Assembly: GCA_964250615.1 (NCBI GenBank)
Contig: CAXUGM010000040.1
Strand: one strand, 5' to 3'
DNA from: Blautia sp900556555
GTDB lineage: Bacteria; Bacillota; Clostridia; Lachnospirales; Lachnospiraceae
Length of the DNA stretch: 21,000 nt
The notes under the pieces are model-generated. The model saw only the letters and a program-made list of their open reading frames with translations. It did no database searches and had not been told where the DNA came from. Shown one piece after another: positions 1-6,778 of the stretch (the stretch's first letter is position 1; each line of letters opens with the position of its first letter). Made by a program: the position numbers and the translations under genes.

Positions 1-3
1 TCA

Positions 4-77
4 GTAATAATCTAAATTTACTTGAGGTATTTTTTAATGTCAATTTCCTGATCTATTTAAAGTATACAGGAAGCTTT
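4..77 (-). repeat. Left copy of a 74-bp inverted repeat
   Basis: This stretch is the reverse complement of 20927-21000 with about 68 of 74 positions matching. The mismatches cluster at 36-53, just upstream of a promoter-like -35 box, while the -35 box, the 17-bp spacer and the -10 box are identical in both copies. Both copies run into the window edge on the outer side, so the repeat probably continues beyond it. It is noncoding as far as can be seen. It could be the upstream region of two copies of the same transcription unit, for example rRNA or tRNA operons, or the outer part of a mobile element. The window cannot decide between these. Confidence 0.85.
15..43 (-). promoter_or_regulatory. 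Sigma-A-type promoter reading out of the window (repeat copy)
   Basis: On the minus strand a perfect TTGACA (38-43) is followed after 17 bp by TAAATT (15-20). The same boxes with the same spacer are in the right-hand repeat copy at 20961-20989. Transcription would leave the window at its left end, so the gene served is not visible. Confidence 0.5.
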
Positions 78-96
78 TTCTTATAACTGAACCTAT

Positions 97-125
97 ATTA
101 TAGACCATGCTGGTTTCTTTTTCAA
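97..125 (-). promoter_or_regulatory. Sigma-A-type promoter downstream of fthC
   Basis: On the minus strand TTGAAA (120-125) and a consensus TATAAT (97-102) are separated by exactly 17 bp. The promoter lies after the fthC stop codon and fires towards the left window edge, in tandem with the promoter at 15-43. It lies outside the 74-bp repeat and has no counterpart at the right end. The two together suggest that a well-expressed transcript starts here and runs leftwards. Confidence 0.55.
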
Positions 126-172
126 TTAAATTTTGGACATAGGAAAAGACATAGCTTCCGCCATGCCTCCTT

Positions 173-724
173 CTATGATAGAATTCGTTTTTCCGTGATA
201 ACCAGATCTGGAAAAATATCCGTAGGTTCTGCCGGAACCTCCTCCACAATCTGAAATTCAAAAGCCACTGCTGCCGTAGCATGCTTTCTGTGAGCAGCCA
301 GATACCGGTCATAAAATCCCTGTCCATACCCTGCTCTGTGGCGGTTCGCATCAAACGCCACACCAGGCACCACTAAAAAAGCCTCTTCGTCCTGTGCCTC
401 TTCTCCCCATGCCGGCTCTGGAATCTGGAAATAACCAGGTGCCAGCTGTTCAAAAGACTCCAGATAATAATACTGCATTTTACCCGGTCCGGTAACCTTG
501 GGAACAGCCACACGTTTCCCTTGTTTCCAAGCAGCCTCAATAATGTCTCTTGTCACAACTTCTTTGTTGTAATCTACATAGGCATACACACAGGATGCCT
601 CCTGAAATTGTGGCAGGGAAATCACTTTTTGGCAGATTTCCCTGCTCCATGCTTCTGCCTGTTCCTGGGTCAATGCTTTCCGTTTCTCAAAAATTTCTTT
701 TCTAATGAGCTTTTTTTCTGCCAT
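173..724 (-). CDS. fthC: 5-formyltetrahydrofolate cyclo-ligase (5,10-methenyl-THF synthetase)
   Basis: A 183-aa protein of normal length for the MTHFS/YgfA/YqgN family. This cytosolic enzyme uses ATP to convert 5-formyl-THF to 5,10-methenyl-THF, returning folinic acid to the one-carbon pool. Visible signatures are the basic N-terminal helix (KKLIRKEIFEKRKAL), the PGVAFD segment at residues 120-125 and the RAGYGQGFYDRYL nucleotide/folate-binding motif at 130-142. The ATG has an AGGAG site just upstream, placed inside the end of the DUF896 gene; the two genes overlap by 23 bp, implying translational coupling. It is the last gene of the proB-DUF896-fthC run. No clear intrinsic terminator follows. 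Confidence 0.93.
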   Translation of the reverse strand: MAEKKLIRKEIFEKRKALTQEQAEAWSREICQKVISLPQFQEASCVYAYVDYNKEVVTRDIIEAAWKQGKRVAVPKVTGPGKMQYYYLESFEQLAPGYFQIPEPAWGEEAQDEEAFLVVPGVAFDANRHRAGYGQGFYDRYLAAHRKHATAAVAFEFQIVEEVPAEPTDIFPDLVITEKRILS

Positions 725-923
725 ATTTTTCTCCTAAATTGACAATGGTTCCATCTTCCTGCTGAATATCAATATTGTCCAACTGTGCTTTCAGGTTCAT
801 GCGGACAGACGCAATATACTCTGCCCGGAGTTTTTTTTGTTCTTCCTTTTCCAAAGGGGTAAGCCCTTCCTGTTTGGACTTTCTGGCCAGCTGGTTGATT
901 CTTTCGATTTTTTTTGCATCCAT
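702..923 (-). CDS. DUF896 family small protein (YnzC-like)
   Basis: A 73-aa, highly charged helical protein beginning MDAKKIERINQLARKSK. The pattern of an N-terminal helix (INxLaRKsKxEGLTxxEkxEQ) followed by LRxEYIaxvRxNlkaqLdnI is that of the DUF896/UPF0291 family, whose B. subtilis member YnzC is about 77 aa. The molecular role of this family is not settled. The C-terminus ends in a basic KYGRKKAH tail. An AAAAGGAG site precedes the ATG. The gene lies 23 bp after proB and overlaps fthC by 23 bp, so the three are probably co-transcribed. Confidence 0.88.
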   Translation of the reverse strand: MDAKKIERINQLARKSKQEGLTPLEKEEQKKLRAEYIASVRMNLKAQLDNIDIQQEDGTIVNLGEKYGRKKAH

Positions 924-946
924 GGTCTTTTTTACTCCTTTTTCTA

Positions 947-1789
947 TTACAAATGTTCAAACATCTGCTGTAAAGCAGCTTGGTCTTTTTTACTTCCTAA
1001 AAACAAGGTTCCGTGATTCCGGCCCTGCATGATTTTATGTATGACATGGAAATCGCCGCCATTGGCAATGACCATATCTGCCCCTGCTCCTCCTGCAATT
1101 CTTGCCGCAGATAATTTTGTTGCCATACCTCCGGTTCCTACACTGCTTCCTGTAGAATCCTTTCCCATCTCCATCAGATCTTCATCCAGATGTTCTACAA
1201 CATCAATAAATTCCGCTTCTGGATTCACATGGGGATCATCTGTAAACAAACCGTCGATATCAGAGAGCAGTACCAGAAGATCCGCTTCTACTAAAGCGGC
1301 CACCAGAGCAGATAAGGTGTCATTGTCTCCAAACTCAATCTCATCTGTAGAAACCGTATCGTTTTCATTTACAATGGGAATGGCTCCCATCTCCAACAAA
1401 CTTTCAAATGTATTTTTAGCGTTTTCACGGCTCACATCATTGGTCATGGTATATTTCGTCATAAGAACCTGAGCCGCTGTCTGTCCATACTCAGAAAATA
1501 GTTTCTGATAAATCATCATCAGTCTGGCCTGGCCGATGGCAGCACAAGCCTGTTTCTGGGATAATTTGTCCGGCTTATGGTCAATCCCCATGGCCGCACG
1601 CCCCACGGCAATCGCACCGGAGGATACCAGGATCACATCTTTCCCCTGGTTATGGAGATCAGACAGTTCCCTCACCAGAATTTCCAGTTTCGTCAGATCC
1701 AGTTTCCCGGTATTGGCATGAGTCAGGGAGGAAGAACCGATTTTTATTACAATTCTCTGTTTCTCTTTCAGTCTTTCACGCATGTTCAT
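947..1789 (-). CDS. proB: Glutamate 5-kinase, short form without PUA domain
   Basis: A 280-aa amino acid kinase that phosphorylates glutamate to glutamyl-5-phosphate, the first step of proline synthesis. The sequence shows VIKIGSSSLT (residues 14-23), the LVSSGAIAVG loop (54-63), the PIVNENDTV and FGDNDTLSA substrate and nucleotide segments (138-161), LLSDIDGLFTDDP (174-186) and a GTGGMATKL motif near residue 220. The protein ends after the kinase domain, so the C-terminal PUA domain of E. coli ProB (about 367 aa) is absent, as in other short ProB enzymes. The ATG is preceded by AGAGG. The usual partner, proA, is not next to it: the next gene is DUF896. Confidence 0.95.
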   Translation of the reverse strand: MNMRERLKEKQRIVIKIGSSSLTHANTGKLDLTKLEILVRELSDLHNQGKDVILVSSGAIAVGRAAMGIDHKPDKLSQKQACAAIGQARLMMIYQKLFSEYGQTAAQVLMTKYTMTNDVSRENAKNTFESLLEMGAIPIVNENDTVSTDEIEFGDNDTLSALVAALVEADLLVLLSDIDGLFTDDPHVNPEAEFIDVVEHLDEDLMEMGKDSTGSSVGTGGMATKLSAARIAGGAGADMVIANGGDFHVIHKIMQGRNHGTLFLGSKKDQAALQQMFEHL

Positions 1790-1826
1790 TCTTTCTACCT
1801 CTTTGGTTTCATCGTCATATTTTTTT

Positions 1827-1855
1827 ATATTACACCATTTTTTCCGGTTCGTCCA
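1827..1855 (-). promoter_or_regulatory. Possible promoter of the proB-DUF896-fthC unit
   Basis: On the minus strand, TGGACG (1850-1855) and TAATAT (1827-1832) are 17 bp apart and lie 38-66 bp upstream of the proB start. Each box matches the sigma-A consensus at only about four of six positions, so this is a weak prediction. Confidence 0.3.
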
Positions 1856-1879
1856 GACACAGACTATGAAAAACTCTGC

Positions 1880-2362
1880 TTAACTGGAATAATTCTCCAA
1901 AAAATTGTAAAGTTCATCCTGGTTATGAAGGACTTTTCCTAAAAGCACCTGAGACTGTAATTCTGTGGGCAAGGCTTCCAGTGAAATATCTGTATATTCA
2001 TATACCTGGCTTTCACCTTCCTGATACACCACCACATAACCATTTTCCACCTGCAGGCAAAAATCCTTCTGTTCCTCTGGTTCTGTGCCTGCCTTTTCCT
2101 GCCTCAGGACTACATGGTCTGTCCCATAAGCAGAAATGCGGTAGGCCTCTCTTTTTAATTCTCCATCTTCATAACGCTCAAATATGAAATCTTGTTTTCT
2201 GGCATTAGAAAGGGCAGAAACTTCCTGTTTTGCCATAGCAGAGTCGTTCTCCAATGTCCTGATTTTCTCTCCCATCTGGCTGACCTGGTAGCTCAGGAAA
2301 AAGCCAGAACACAGAAATAAAACTGCAAGAAAAAAGCCGATACTATACATGGTTCTTTTCAT
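1880..2362 (-). CDS. Membrane-anchored BofC-like protein
   Basis: A 160-aa protein with a short basic N-terminus (MKRTMYS), one hydrophobic segment at about residues 6-25 that serves as signal anchor, a heptad-like stretch at 28-55, and an extracytoplasmic domain. The last 50 residues (VENGYVVVYQEG, then YEYTDISLEALP, then DELYNFLENYSS) resemble the C-terminal domain of BofC. BofC is the forespore protein that controls SpoIVB signalling to sigma-K in Bacillus. This similarity is recognised by eye and is not strong on its own. Support comes from a good sigma-G-like promoter directly upstream (2392-2420). The ATG has an AAGGAGGGG site. The position between ybeY and proB gives no extra hint of function. 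Confidence 0.55.
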   Translation of the reverse strand: MKRTMYSIGFFLAVLFLCSGFFLSYQVSQMGEKIRTLENDSAMAKQEVSALSNARKQDFIFERYEDGELKREAYRISAYGTDHVVLRQEKAGTEPEEQKDFCLQVENGYVVVYQEGESQVYEYTDISLEALPTELQSQVLLGKVLHNQDELYNFLENYSS

Positions 2363-2391
2363 CAGAACCCCTCCTTTATCTGAATTATCTA

Positions 2392-2420
2392 TAGTATCGG
2401 CATATTTTTTCTATTTATTC
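2392..2420 (-). promoter_or_regulatory. Sigma-G-like (forespore) promoter
   Basis: On the minus strand, GAATA (2416-2420) is followed after 17 bp by GATACTA (2392-2398). The Bacillus sigma-G consensus is roughly GHATR, 17-18 bp, CATWMTA, so the only mismatch is the first base of the -10. The site lies 30 bp upstream of the BofC-like start codon with a ribosome binding site between. It would give that gene late forespore expression independent of the upstream ybeY transcript. Confidence 0.45.
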
Positions 2421-2425
2421 AGCTT

Positions 2426-2920
2426 TTATCTGGTAATTCCCAAATGCTCCAGAATTTCAGACTGTTTGCTTTCCATCACCGCAGCCTCTTCTGGCGTCAT
2501 ATGATCATATCCCATCAGGTGCAGCATACTGTGGGCGATCAAAAATGCAAATTCCCGCACTTCTCCATGCCCGTAGCTTACCGCCTGCTCCTGCATCCTG
2601 GGAATACAGATCATAATATCTCCCAGCATCAGCTCTCCGGTATCCGGATTAAAACAGGAAGGGTCTTCTTCCACAAGGGAAAAATCTCCCGGTCTTTCAT
2701 ATTCCACCATGGGAAAGGACAAGACATCTGTCACCTTATCCATCTGGCGAAATTCCCGGTTGGTTCTCTGAATCTCCTCTTCTCCCGTGAGCACCAGATT
2801 GATTTCCGCCTCATAGGGACATCCTTCAAAATCCAGTGCCTCCTCTGCTACGCTTTTCGCAATCTCCTGATAATCAAAAGATAACAAAGATTCGTATTCC
2901 ATCTCAATGTTTAACGTCAT
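2426..2920 (-). CDS. ybeY: YbeY endoribonuclease, rRNA maturation factor
   Basis: A 164-aa single-domain metalloprotein of the UPF0054 family. It acts in 16S rRNA 3'-end maturation and ribosome quality control. The defining zinc site H-x3-H-x5-H is complete: His130, His134 and His140 in AHSMLHLMGYDH. The conserved VTDVLSFP (63-70) and GDI (100-102) segments are also present. The ATG is preceded by AAAGGAG. It starts 14 bp after phoH, and phoH-ybeY adjacency is widespread in Firmicutes. Confidence 0.97.
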   Translation of the reverse strand: MTLNIEMEYESLLSFDYQEIAKSVAEEALDFEGCPYEAEINLVLTGEEEIQRTNREFRQMDKVTDVLSFPMVEYERPGDFSLVEEDPSCFNPDTGELMLGDIMICIPRMQEQAVSYGHGEVREFAFLIAHSMLHLMGYDHMTPEEAAVMESKQSEILEHLGITR

Positions 2921-2934
2921 GACATACCGCTCCT

Positions 2935-3963
2935 TTATTTTCTTCTTTCTCTTCTGGTCTCTCTTTTCCCTGCACGCTCTTTCCGCTCATCTTTTTCCGG
3001 CTTTTCTTTTTTCTCATACTCATCATAAGCCTGGACTATTTTCTGAACCAGCGGATGGCGGACAACATCCTTGTTCGTAAGCTGGCAAAAGCCGATATCA
3101 TCCACTTTCTTCAATACATGAAGTGCCACATCCAGACCGGAACGGGCTCCTGACGGCAAGTCTTTCTGAGAAGAATCTCCGGTTACGATGACCTTGGAGC
3201 CAAAGCCGATTCTTGTAAGAAACATCTTCATCTGAGCCGGTGTGGTATTCTGTGCTTCATCCAGGATAATAAATGCATTATCCAGAGTACGGCCCCTCAT
3301 ATAAGCAAGAGGAGCCACTTCAATCAGCCCTTTCTCCATATTTTTTGCAAAACTGTCTGCCCCCATAATCTCATATAAAGCATCATAAAGAGGTCTCAAA
3401 TACGGGTCTACCTTGCTTTGAAGGTCACCGGGAAGAAATCCCAGCTTCTCTCCCGCCTCAATGGCAGGGCGGGTAAGAATAATCCTCCCCACCTCGTCAT
3501 TTTTAAATGCCGTAATCGCCATAGCCATGGCAAGATAGGTTTTTCCGGTTCCTGCAGGCCCCATGCCAAATACAATCATTTTTTTCCGGATGGCATCCAC
3601 ATACTGCTTCTGTCCCAGTGTTTTGGGTTTAATGGGTCTTCCATTCAGAGTGTGACAAATACAGTCCCGGTCTATCTCTGTCATCACGGAAGTCTTTTCT
3701 TCCATGGTAAGAGACAGGGCATAATTTACATTCTGCTGGGTAATGGTATTTCCACGTTTAGATAATTCCAAAAATTCTTTCAGTATCTTCACTGCCCGGT
3801 TACAGGCAATTTGAGGTCCCAGTATTTTCAACTGGCCGTCCCTGGAGATCAAAGTGACACCCAGGGTCTTCTCTATCAATTTTGCATGTTCGTCAAACTG
3901 TCCGAACACGTTTCTCTCATGTTCTGCAGGCAATTCCATTTTTTCTTCACAAATATTACTCAT
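2935..3963 (-). CDS. phoH: PhoH-like ATPase
   Basis: A 342-aa P-loop protein related to the helicase domain of superfamily 1. Walker A is GPAGTGKT (residues 135-142), Walker B is FIILDEAQNTT (231-241), and VIVTGDSSQ (258-266) follows as a further conserved motif. An N-terminal KH-like region (LGVTLISRDGQLKILG) suggests RNA binding. Its genetic linkage to ybeY points to RNA metabolism, but the biochemical role is not established. The C-terminus carries a strongly basic, probably disordered tail (KKEKPEKDERKERAGKRE and onward). The ATG overlaps the end of yqfD by 8 bp (ATGAGTAA). Confidence 0.95.
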   Translation of the reverse strand: MSNICEEKMELPAEHERNVFGQFDEHAKLIEKTLGVTLISRDGQLKILGPQIACNRAVKILKEFLELSKRGNTITQQNVNYALSLTMEEKTSVMTEIDRDCICHTLNGRPIKPKTLGQKQYVDAIRKKMIVFGMGPAGTGKTYLAMAMAITAFKNDEVGRIILTRPAIEAGEKLGFLPGDLQSKVDPYLRPLYDALYEIMGADSFAKNMEKGLIEVAPLAYMRGRTLDNAFIILDEAQNTTPAQMKMFLTRIGFGSKVIVTGDSSQKDLPSGARSGLDVALHVLKKVDDIGFCQLTNKDVVRHPLVQKIVQAYDEYEKKEKPEKDERKERAGKRETRRERRK

Positions 3964-5185
3964 TTACGTCTGCGTTCCTTTCTGCTGGCTGTTCCAGTAT
4001 CTGTACCTTGGCAGGAACCCCCGTCTTTTCAATCACTGTCAACGTACCCTGTGCAGTACAAACACCGTTATGTATTCCTATTTTAACACGATTCCCGGAT
4101 ATTTGAACCCCCTTTTCCTCTAAACTTTTCAGAAGTGTATGAAGTTTCTCCCCGGCTTTTTTCTTCGCCTCTTCTTTTGTATAAGTACAAGTCTTTGTTT
4201 TATATTCGTAATCCGTGCTGGTTCCAAAGAAAACAGGCAATTTAAAATTTTCTGTGATACGCAACTGCCGGGCTCCTGTCACAGTATCATATTCCTGCCA
4301 TTTTGATTTTTCTTTTAGCAGGAAATAATAATTTCCCAGCTGTAAGACATAACCTTTTTTCTTTTCCCCTGTGTAAACCGGTTTTTTATAATTCATGGAA
4401 AATTCCTGGTAATACTCCAGATCATACTGCACATACACATCTGCATCTGCGTCTGTATATTCATATCTGCTGATTTCCTTGCTGTCATTGTACAATTCCA
4501 GCCTTCCACTTACCAAAACTTCTCCTTTTTCACAAGTTTCCCCTGCCTTTTTTAAAGGACGTCCTTTTCTGGTCACCATGGATACAATGGTTCCTGTCTT
4601 ATCAGAAACCAGATCAGAAGCTTCTGCCTGTTCTTTTCCTTTTGGAAGAACCGTTTCATTTTCTTTAATTTCCAGAATCAGCCTGCTGCCGGATATCCTG
4701 GCAGAAACCCAGGTGATATCAGGAAATTCCCCACGCATCTGCTGGGCAATATATGCACAGTCCAGGTCCTTTTTTAATACTCCGTGGCGTACTTCCAAAT
4801 CTTCCAGATAATTTAAGATACTCTGGGTGCTGTTATGTACGTTTCCCTCCACATGAATGTTCCAGATATGCCTGGAAAGCAGGCATAAAATAAAAAATCC
4901 AAGAAAAATGCCAAGAAAAAATGCCTTTCTTTTCCTGTTTCTGTAAAAAAAGAAAGGCAGTCCATATTTCCCTATGATTTTGACTCTGGCATGTGTTTTT
5001 CTGCAAATCCCCTGCATCCGGTAAAACCCGGAAATACTGACACTCATCTCATAAGCATTTTCCCGGTACACAAGATTCCAGAGAAAAATCTGATGATGTG
5101 CACAGAGATTCAAAAAACGCTCCGGACTTGGGGCACACACACGGATACGCACATATCCTTTCCGGTAATTCTTCCAGTCTTTCAC
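3956..5185 (-). CDS. yqfD: Sporulation protein YqfD
   Basis: A 409-aa membrane protein required for efficient sporulation in Bacillus, where it is made in the mother cell under sigma-E. The N-terminal cytoplasmic part (KDWKNYRKGYVRIRV) is followed by a transmembrane segment (FFLGIFLGFFILCLLSRHIW, roughly residues 88-107) and a large external domain with the POTRA/FtsQ-like start WNIHVEGN. I place the start at the GTG at 5185, which has an AAGGAGGGG site 7 bp upstream. A GTG 30 bp further up has no ribosome binding site and would overlap yqfC. The gene follows yqfC by 13 bp and overlaps phoH. Confidence 0.92.
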   Translation of the reverse strand: MKDWKNYRKGYVRIRVCAPSPERFLNLCAHHQIFLWNLVYRENAYEMSVSISGFYRMQGICRKTHARVKIIGKYGLPFFFYRNRKRKAFFLGIFLGFFILCLLSRHIWNIHVEGNVHNSTQSILNYLEDLEVRHGVLKKDLDCAYIAQQMRGEFPDITWVSARISGSRLILEIKENETVLPKGKEQAEASDLVSDKTGTIVSMVTRKGRPLKKAGETCEKGEVLVSGRLELYNDSKEISRYEYTDADADVYVQYDLEYYQEFSMNYKKPVYTGEKKKGYVLQLGNYYFLLKEKSKWQEYDTVTGARQLRITENFKLPVFFGTSTDYEYKTKTCTYTKEEAKKKAGEKLHTLLKSLEEKGVQISGNRVKIGIHNGVCTAQGTLTVIEKTGVPAKVQILEQPAERNADVNE

Positions 5186-5198
5186 CCCTACCCCTCCT

Positions 5199-5474
5199 TC
5201 ATACAAACGATACACTACAGATATTTCCGGTAATCTTCATCTCAAGCTCCGTATAATACTCAATGACAAGGCAAGTGCCCTGGATTTTTATCTGATTTTC
5301 AGGGGAAAGAAGCAGGATGCAGGTATCTCTGTACTGGCGGATGCACTTATAATTCTCAATATACAATTCCCTGGAACCGGTGAGGGTCAGGACAGACTCC
5401 CGGTAAGATAAATCTCTTGGAATCTGCAGAGAATCCCCGATTTTTCCGGTAACCTTGCGAAACTTTTGATTCAC
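5199..5474 (-). CDS. yqfC: Sporulation protein YqfC
   Basis: A 91-aa YabP/YqfC family protein. In Bacillus yqfC and yqfD form a sigma-E operon; the exact role is unclear. The first half reads RKVTGKIGDSLQIPRDL and continues as a beta-rich fold with SRELYIENYKCIRQY and IKIQGTCLVIEYYTELEMKI, which is typical of the family. The start is probably the GTG at 5474, seven bases after GGAGG; a TTG immediately upstream is too close to that site. It opens the yqfC-yqfD-phoH-ybeY run. Confidence 0.9.
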   Translation of the reverse strand: MNQKFRKVTGKIGDSLQIPRDLSYRESVLTLTGSRELYIENYKCIRQYRDTCILLLSPENQIKIQGTCLVIEYYTELEMKITGNICSVSFV

Positions 5475-5504
5475 CAAAAAGCCTCCAGATTTCGCTTCTC
5501 ATTC

Positions 5505-5532
5505 AAGTATATGATAATTATTTGATAAAAAT
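5505..5532 (-). promoter_or_regulatory. Possible sigma-E (mother-cell) promoter for yqfC
   Basis: On the minus strand CATATACT (5506-5513) matches the sigma-E -10 consensus CATACAHT at seven of eight positions and lies 32 bp upstream of the yqfC GTG. A -35-like CATTTTT lies 14 bp further upstream, inside the last codons of the DUF2284 gene, and matches poorly. The call rests on the -10 match and on yqfC being sigma-E controlled in Bacillus. Confidence 0.35.
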
Positions 5533-6054
5533 GATTCCGAACCAGAGAATCTGATTAGGACTCAGTGTAAACTCCATATCATATTTTTCTGCCAGTTCAC
5601 TGACAATGATTCCGTGGCTTTCCACACAGGGGTGCATTTTCTCCGGAAATCTGCAGGGACCATCTGGATAGGCACAGTTCTCGCAAATATCACAGGATTC
5701 TGTAGACAAAGCCATACACTGCGCCCCCTGCTCCCTGATAAACCTCTCAACTGCTGCCGTGATTTCTTCATGTTCCGCCCTGGTAGCCAGCGTTTCTTCA
5801 AAGTTGATTACATCTGAAACTTCCGCAATGGTGGAAAACAAAAAACATTCTTCATACTCCAGACAGCGTTTTCTGCACTCCTCTACACTTCCAACTGCTG
5901 GCGGACATGCCCAGGTCGTGTTATACCGTTCACATTCCTGTTCACAGATCCAACGCACCCGGAAAGAAAATTCAATATCTTCTGGTTTAAAAAATGCGTA
6001 TTGATATACCGGAAACTGGCAAATAAATTCTTCAATACTTTCATGTGATATCAT
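5518..6054 (-). CDS. DUF2284 metal-binding protein
   Basis: A 178-aa cysteine-rich protein. The N-terminal half has WICEQECERYNTTWACPP (residues 35-52) and then VEECRKRCLEYEEC (57-70). The C-terminal half has SCDICENCAYPDGPCRFPE (120-138) and HPCVESHG (141-148). This arrangement is that of DUF2284, annotated as predicted metal-binding and suspected to bind Fe-S clusters; no reaction is known. An ATG with GAGG upstream fits. A second, broken copy is at 8452-9001. It ends 40 bp before yqfC but is unlikely to be functionally tied to the sporulation genes. Confidence 0.85.
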   Translation of the reverse strand: MISHESIEEFICQFPVYQYAFFKPEDIEFSFRVRWICEQECERYNTTWACPPAVGSVEECRKRCLEYEECFLFSTIAEVSDVINFEETLATRAEHEEITAAVERFIREQGAQCMALSTESCDICENCAYPDGPCRFPEKMHPCVESHGIIVSELAEKYDMEFTLSPNQILWFGIIFIK

Positions 6055-6099
6055 ATGTAATTCCTCGTCTTTCTTTTTATACTGGGTACTTTTGCTGTA

Positions 6100-6294
6100 T
6101 CAGGCATCTGCCAATTTCACTTTACACTGTTTCTTGTAACATGCAATTTTGTACTTTAATATTTTATCCACTCCGTTTTCCAGAAGTTCCTGGTCATACT
6201 TCCTATCCTCTACCTGCTTCAAGGCTCTTTCACAAGCCTGATCCAGGTTTCCGTCATTGGCATACTTGACTTCAATCAGAATCATGCTATTCAC
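6100..6294 (-). pseudogene. C-terminal remnant of an AAA-ATPase/PD-(D/E)XK nuclease protein
   Basis: About 64 residues with the pattern IEVKYANDGNLDQACERAL, then KQVEDRKYDQEL, then GVDKILKYKIACYKKQCKVK. This is the C-terminal end of the PD-(D/E)XK domain found in a large family of AAA-ATPase-like proteins that is multiplied in many Clostridia. The E-x-K half of the active site is present, but the upstream Asp and the whole ATPase domain are missing; full proteins are over 500 aa. A GTG with an adjacent GGGAG, or the ATG three codons later, could allow translation, so a small expressed product cannot be excluded. More likely it is what remains after a deletion at the edge of the accessory region. 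Confidence 0.65.
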
Positions 6295-6410
6295 GCTCCC
6301 TTAATTTATCAAACTATATTTTATACATTTCCCAAGCTTGTCAACACATAGCATTGTAGCAGCAGACAATCCCCTTTCCAATGCTTTTTCAGTTGAAAAT
6401 TCTATTTTGC

Positions 6411-6715
6411 AATTTTTAGCCTACCTTTTTCAGACACAAATAGGCTGATTTCAATAAATTCCAAAATTACACCTACTTATTTGGGAGCAAAATAGGCTAC
6501 TGAGCAAGATTCTATAAATTTGGCCTATATTTTAAGACAACAAAATAAGTTGAAAAGTGGAAATCTTGGAATTTAGCCTATTTGCCTCACAGAAAAGTAG
6601 GCTTATGTGAGAAAAACATACACTCCCACCTATTCAGGTCACGAAAAACTAGGTTGGAACGAAGAAATTATGAAATTTGGCCTATTTATAGTCTGACTAA
6701 TAAAATTCTATTTTC
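6411..6715. repeat. Six-unit 52-bp tandem array of imperfect palindromes
   Basis: The core GCCTA (or ACCTA) begins at 6419, 6471, 6523, 6576, 6628 and 6680, a spacing of 52, 52, 53, 52 and 52 bp. In each of the first five units a partner TAGGCT-like arm follows 22-23 bp later (6441, 6493, 6546, 6598, 6650), so a unit reads roughly AATTTAGCCTATTT, about 12 variable bases, then AAAATAGGCT. Units 3, 5 and especially 6 are degenerate in the right arm. No open frame runs through the units consistently. The period is close to five helical turns. The function is unknown. Confidence 0.8.
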
Positions 6716-6748
6716 TTCATTCGTTCCATCCTCTCTGCGGAAATATGG

Positions 6749-6778
6749 AAAAAGTCCCTCGCCTTTCGGCGAAGGACT
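6749..6778 (-). terminator. Intrinsic terminator downstream of the GNAT unit
   Basis: On the minus strand the sequence forms AGTCC/TTCGCC, a GAAA tetraloop, GGCGA/GGGACT with one internal mismatch, followed directly by a run of T (6749-6753). It lies about 215 bp after the GNAT stop codon and is well placed to end the transcript coming from the accessory genes at 6994-9001. Confidence 0.75.

Noticed and set aside
126..164. 12-codon ORF (MAEAMSFPMSKI) right after fthC behind AAGGAGG
   Set aside because: The ribosome site is only one base from the ATG, too close to work, and there is no further support.
40..363. 107-codon minus-strand ORF overlapping the end of fthC
   Set aside because: It is an alternative frame of fthC running on into noncoding repeat DNA; there is no ribosome site and fthC itself is well supported.
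6411..6715. CRISPR array
   Set aside because: The repeated part is short, degenerate and palindromic, the intervening bases are related between units rather than unique, and no cas genes are present.
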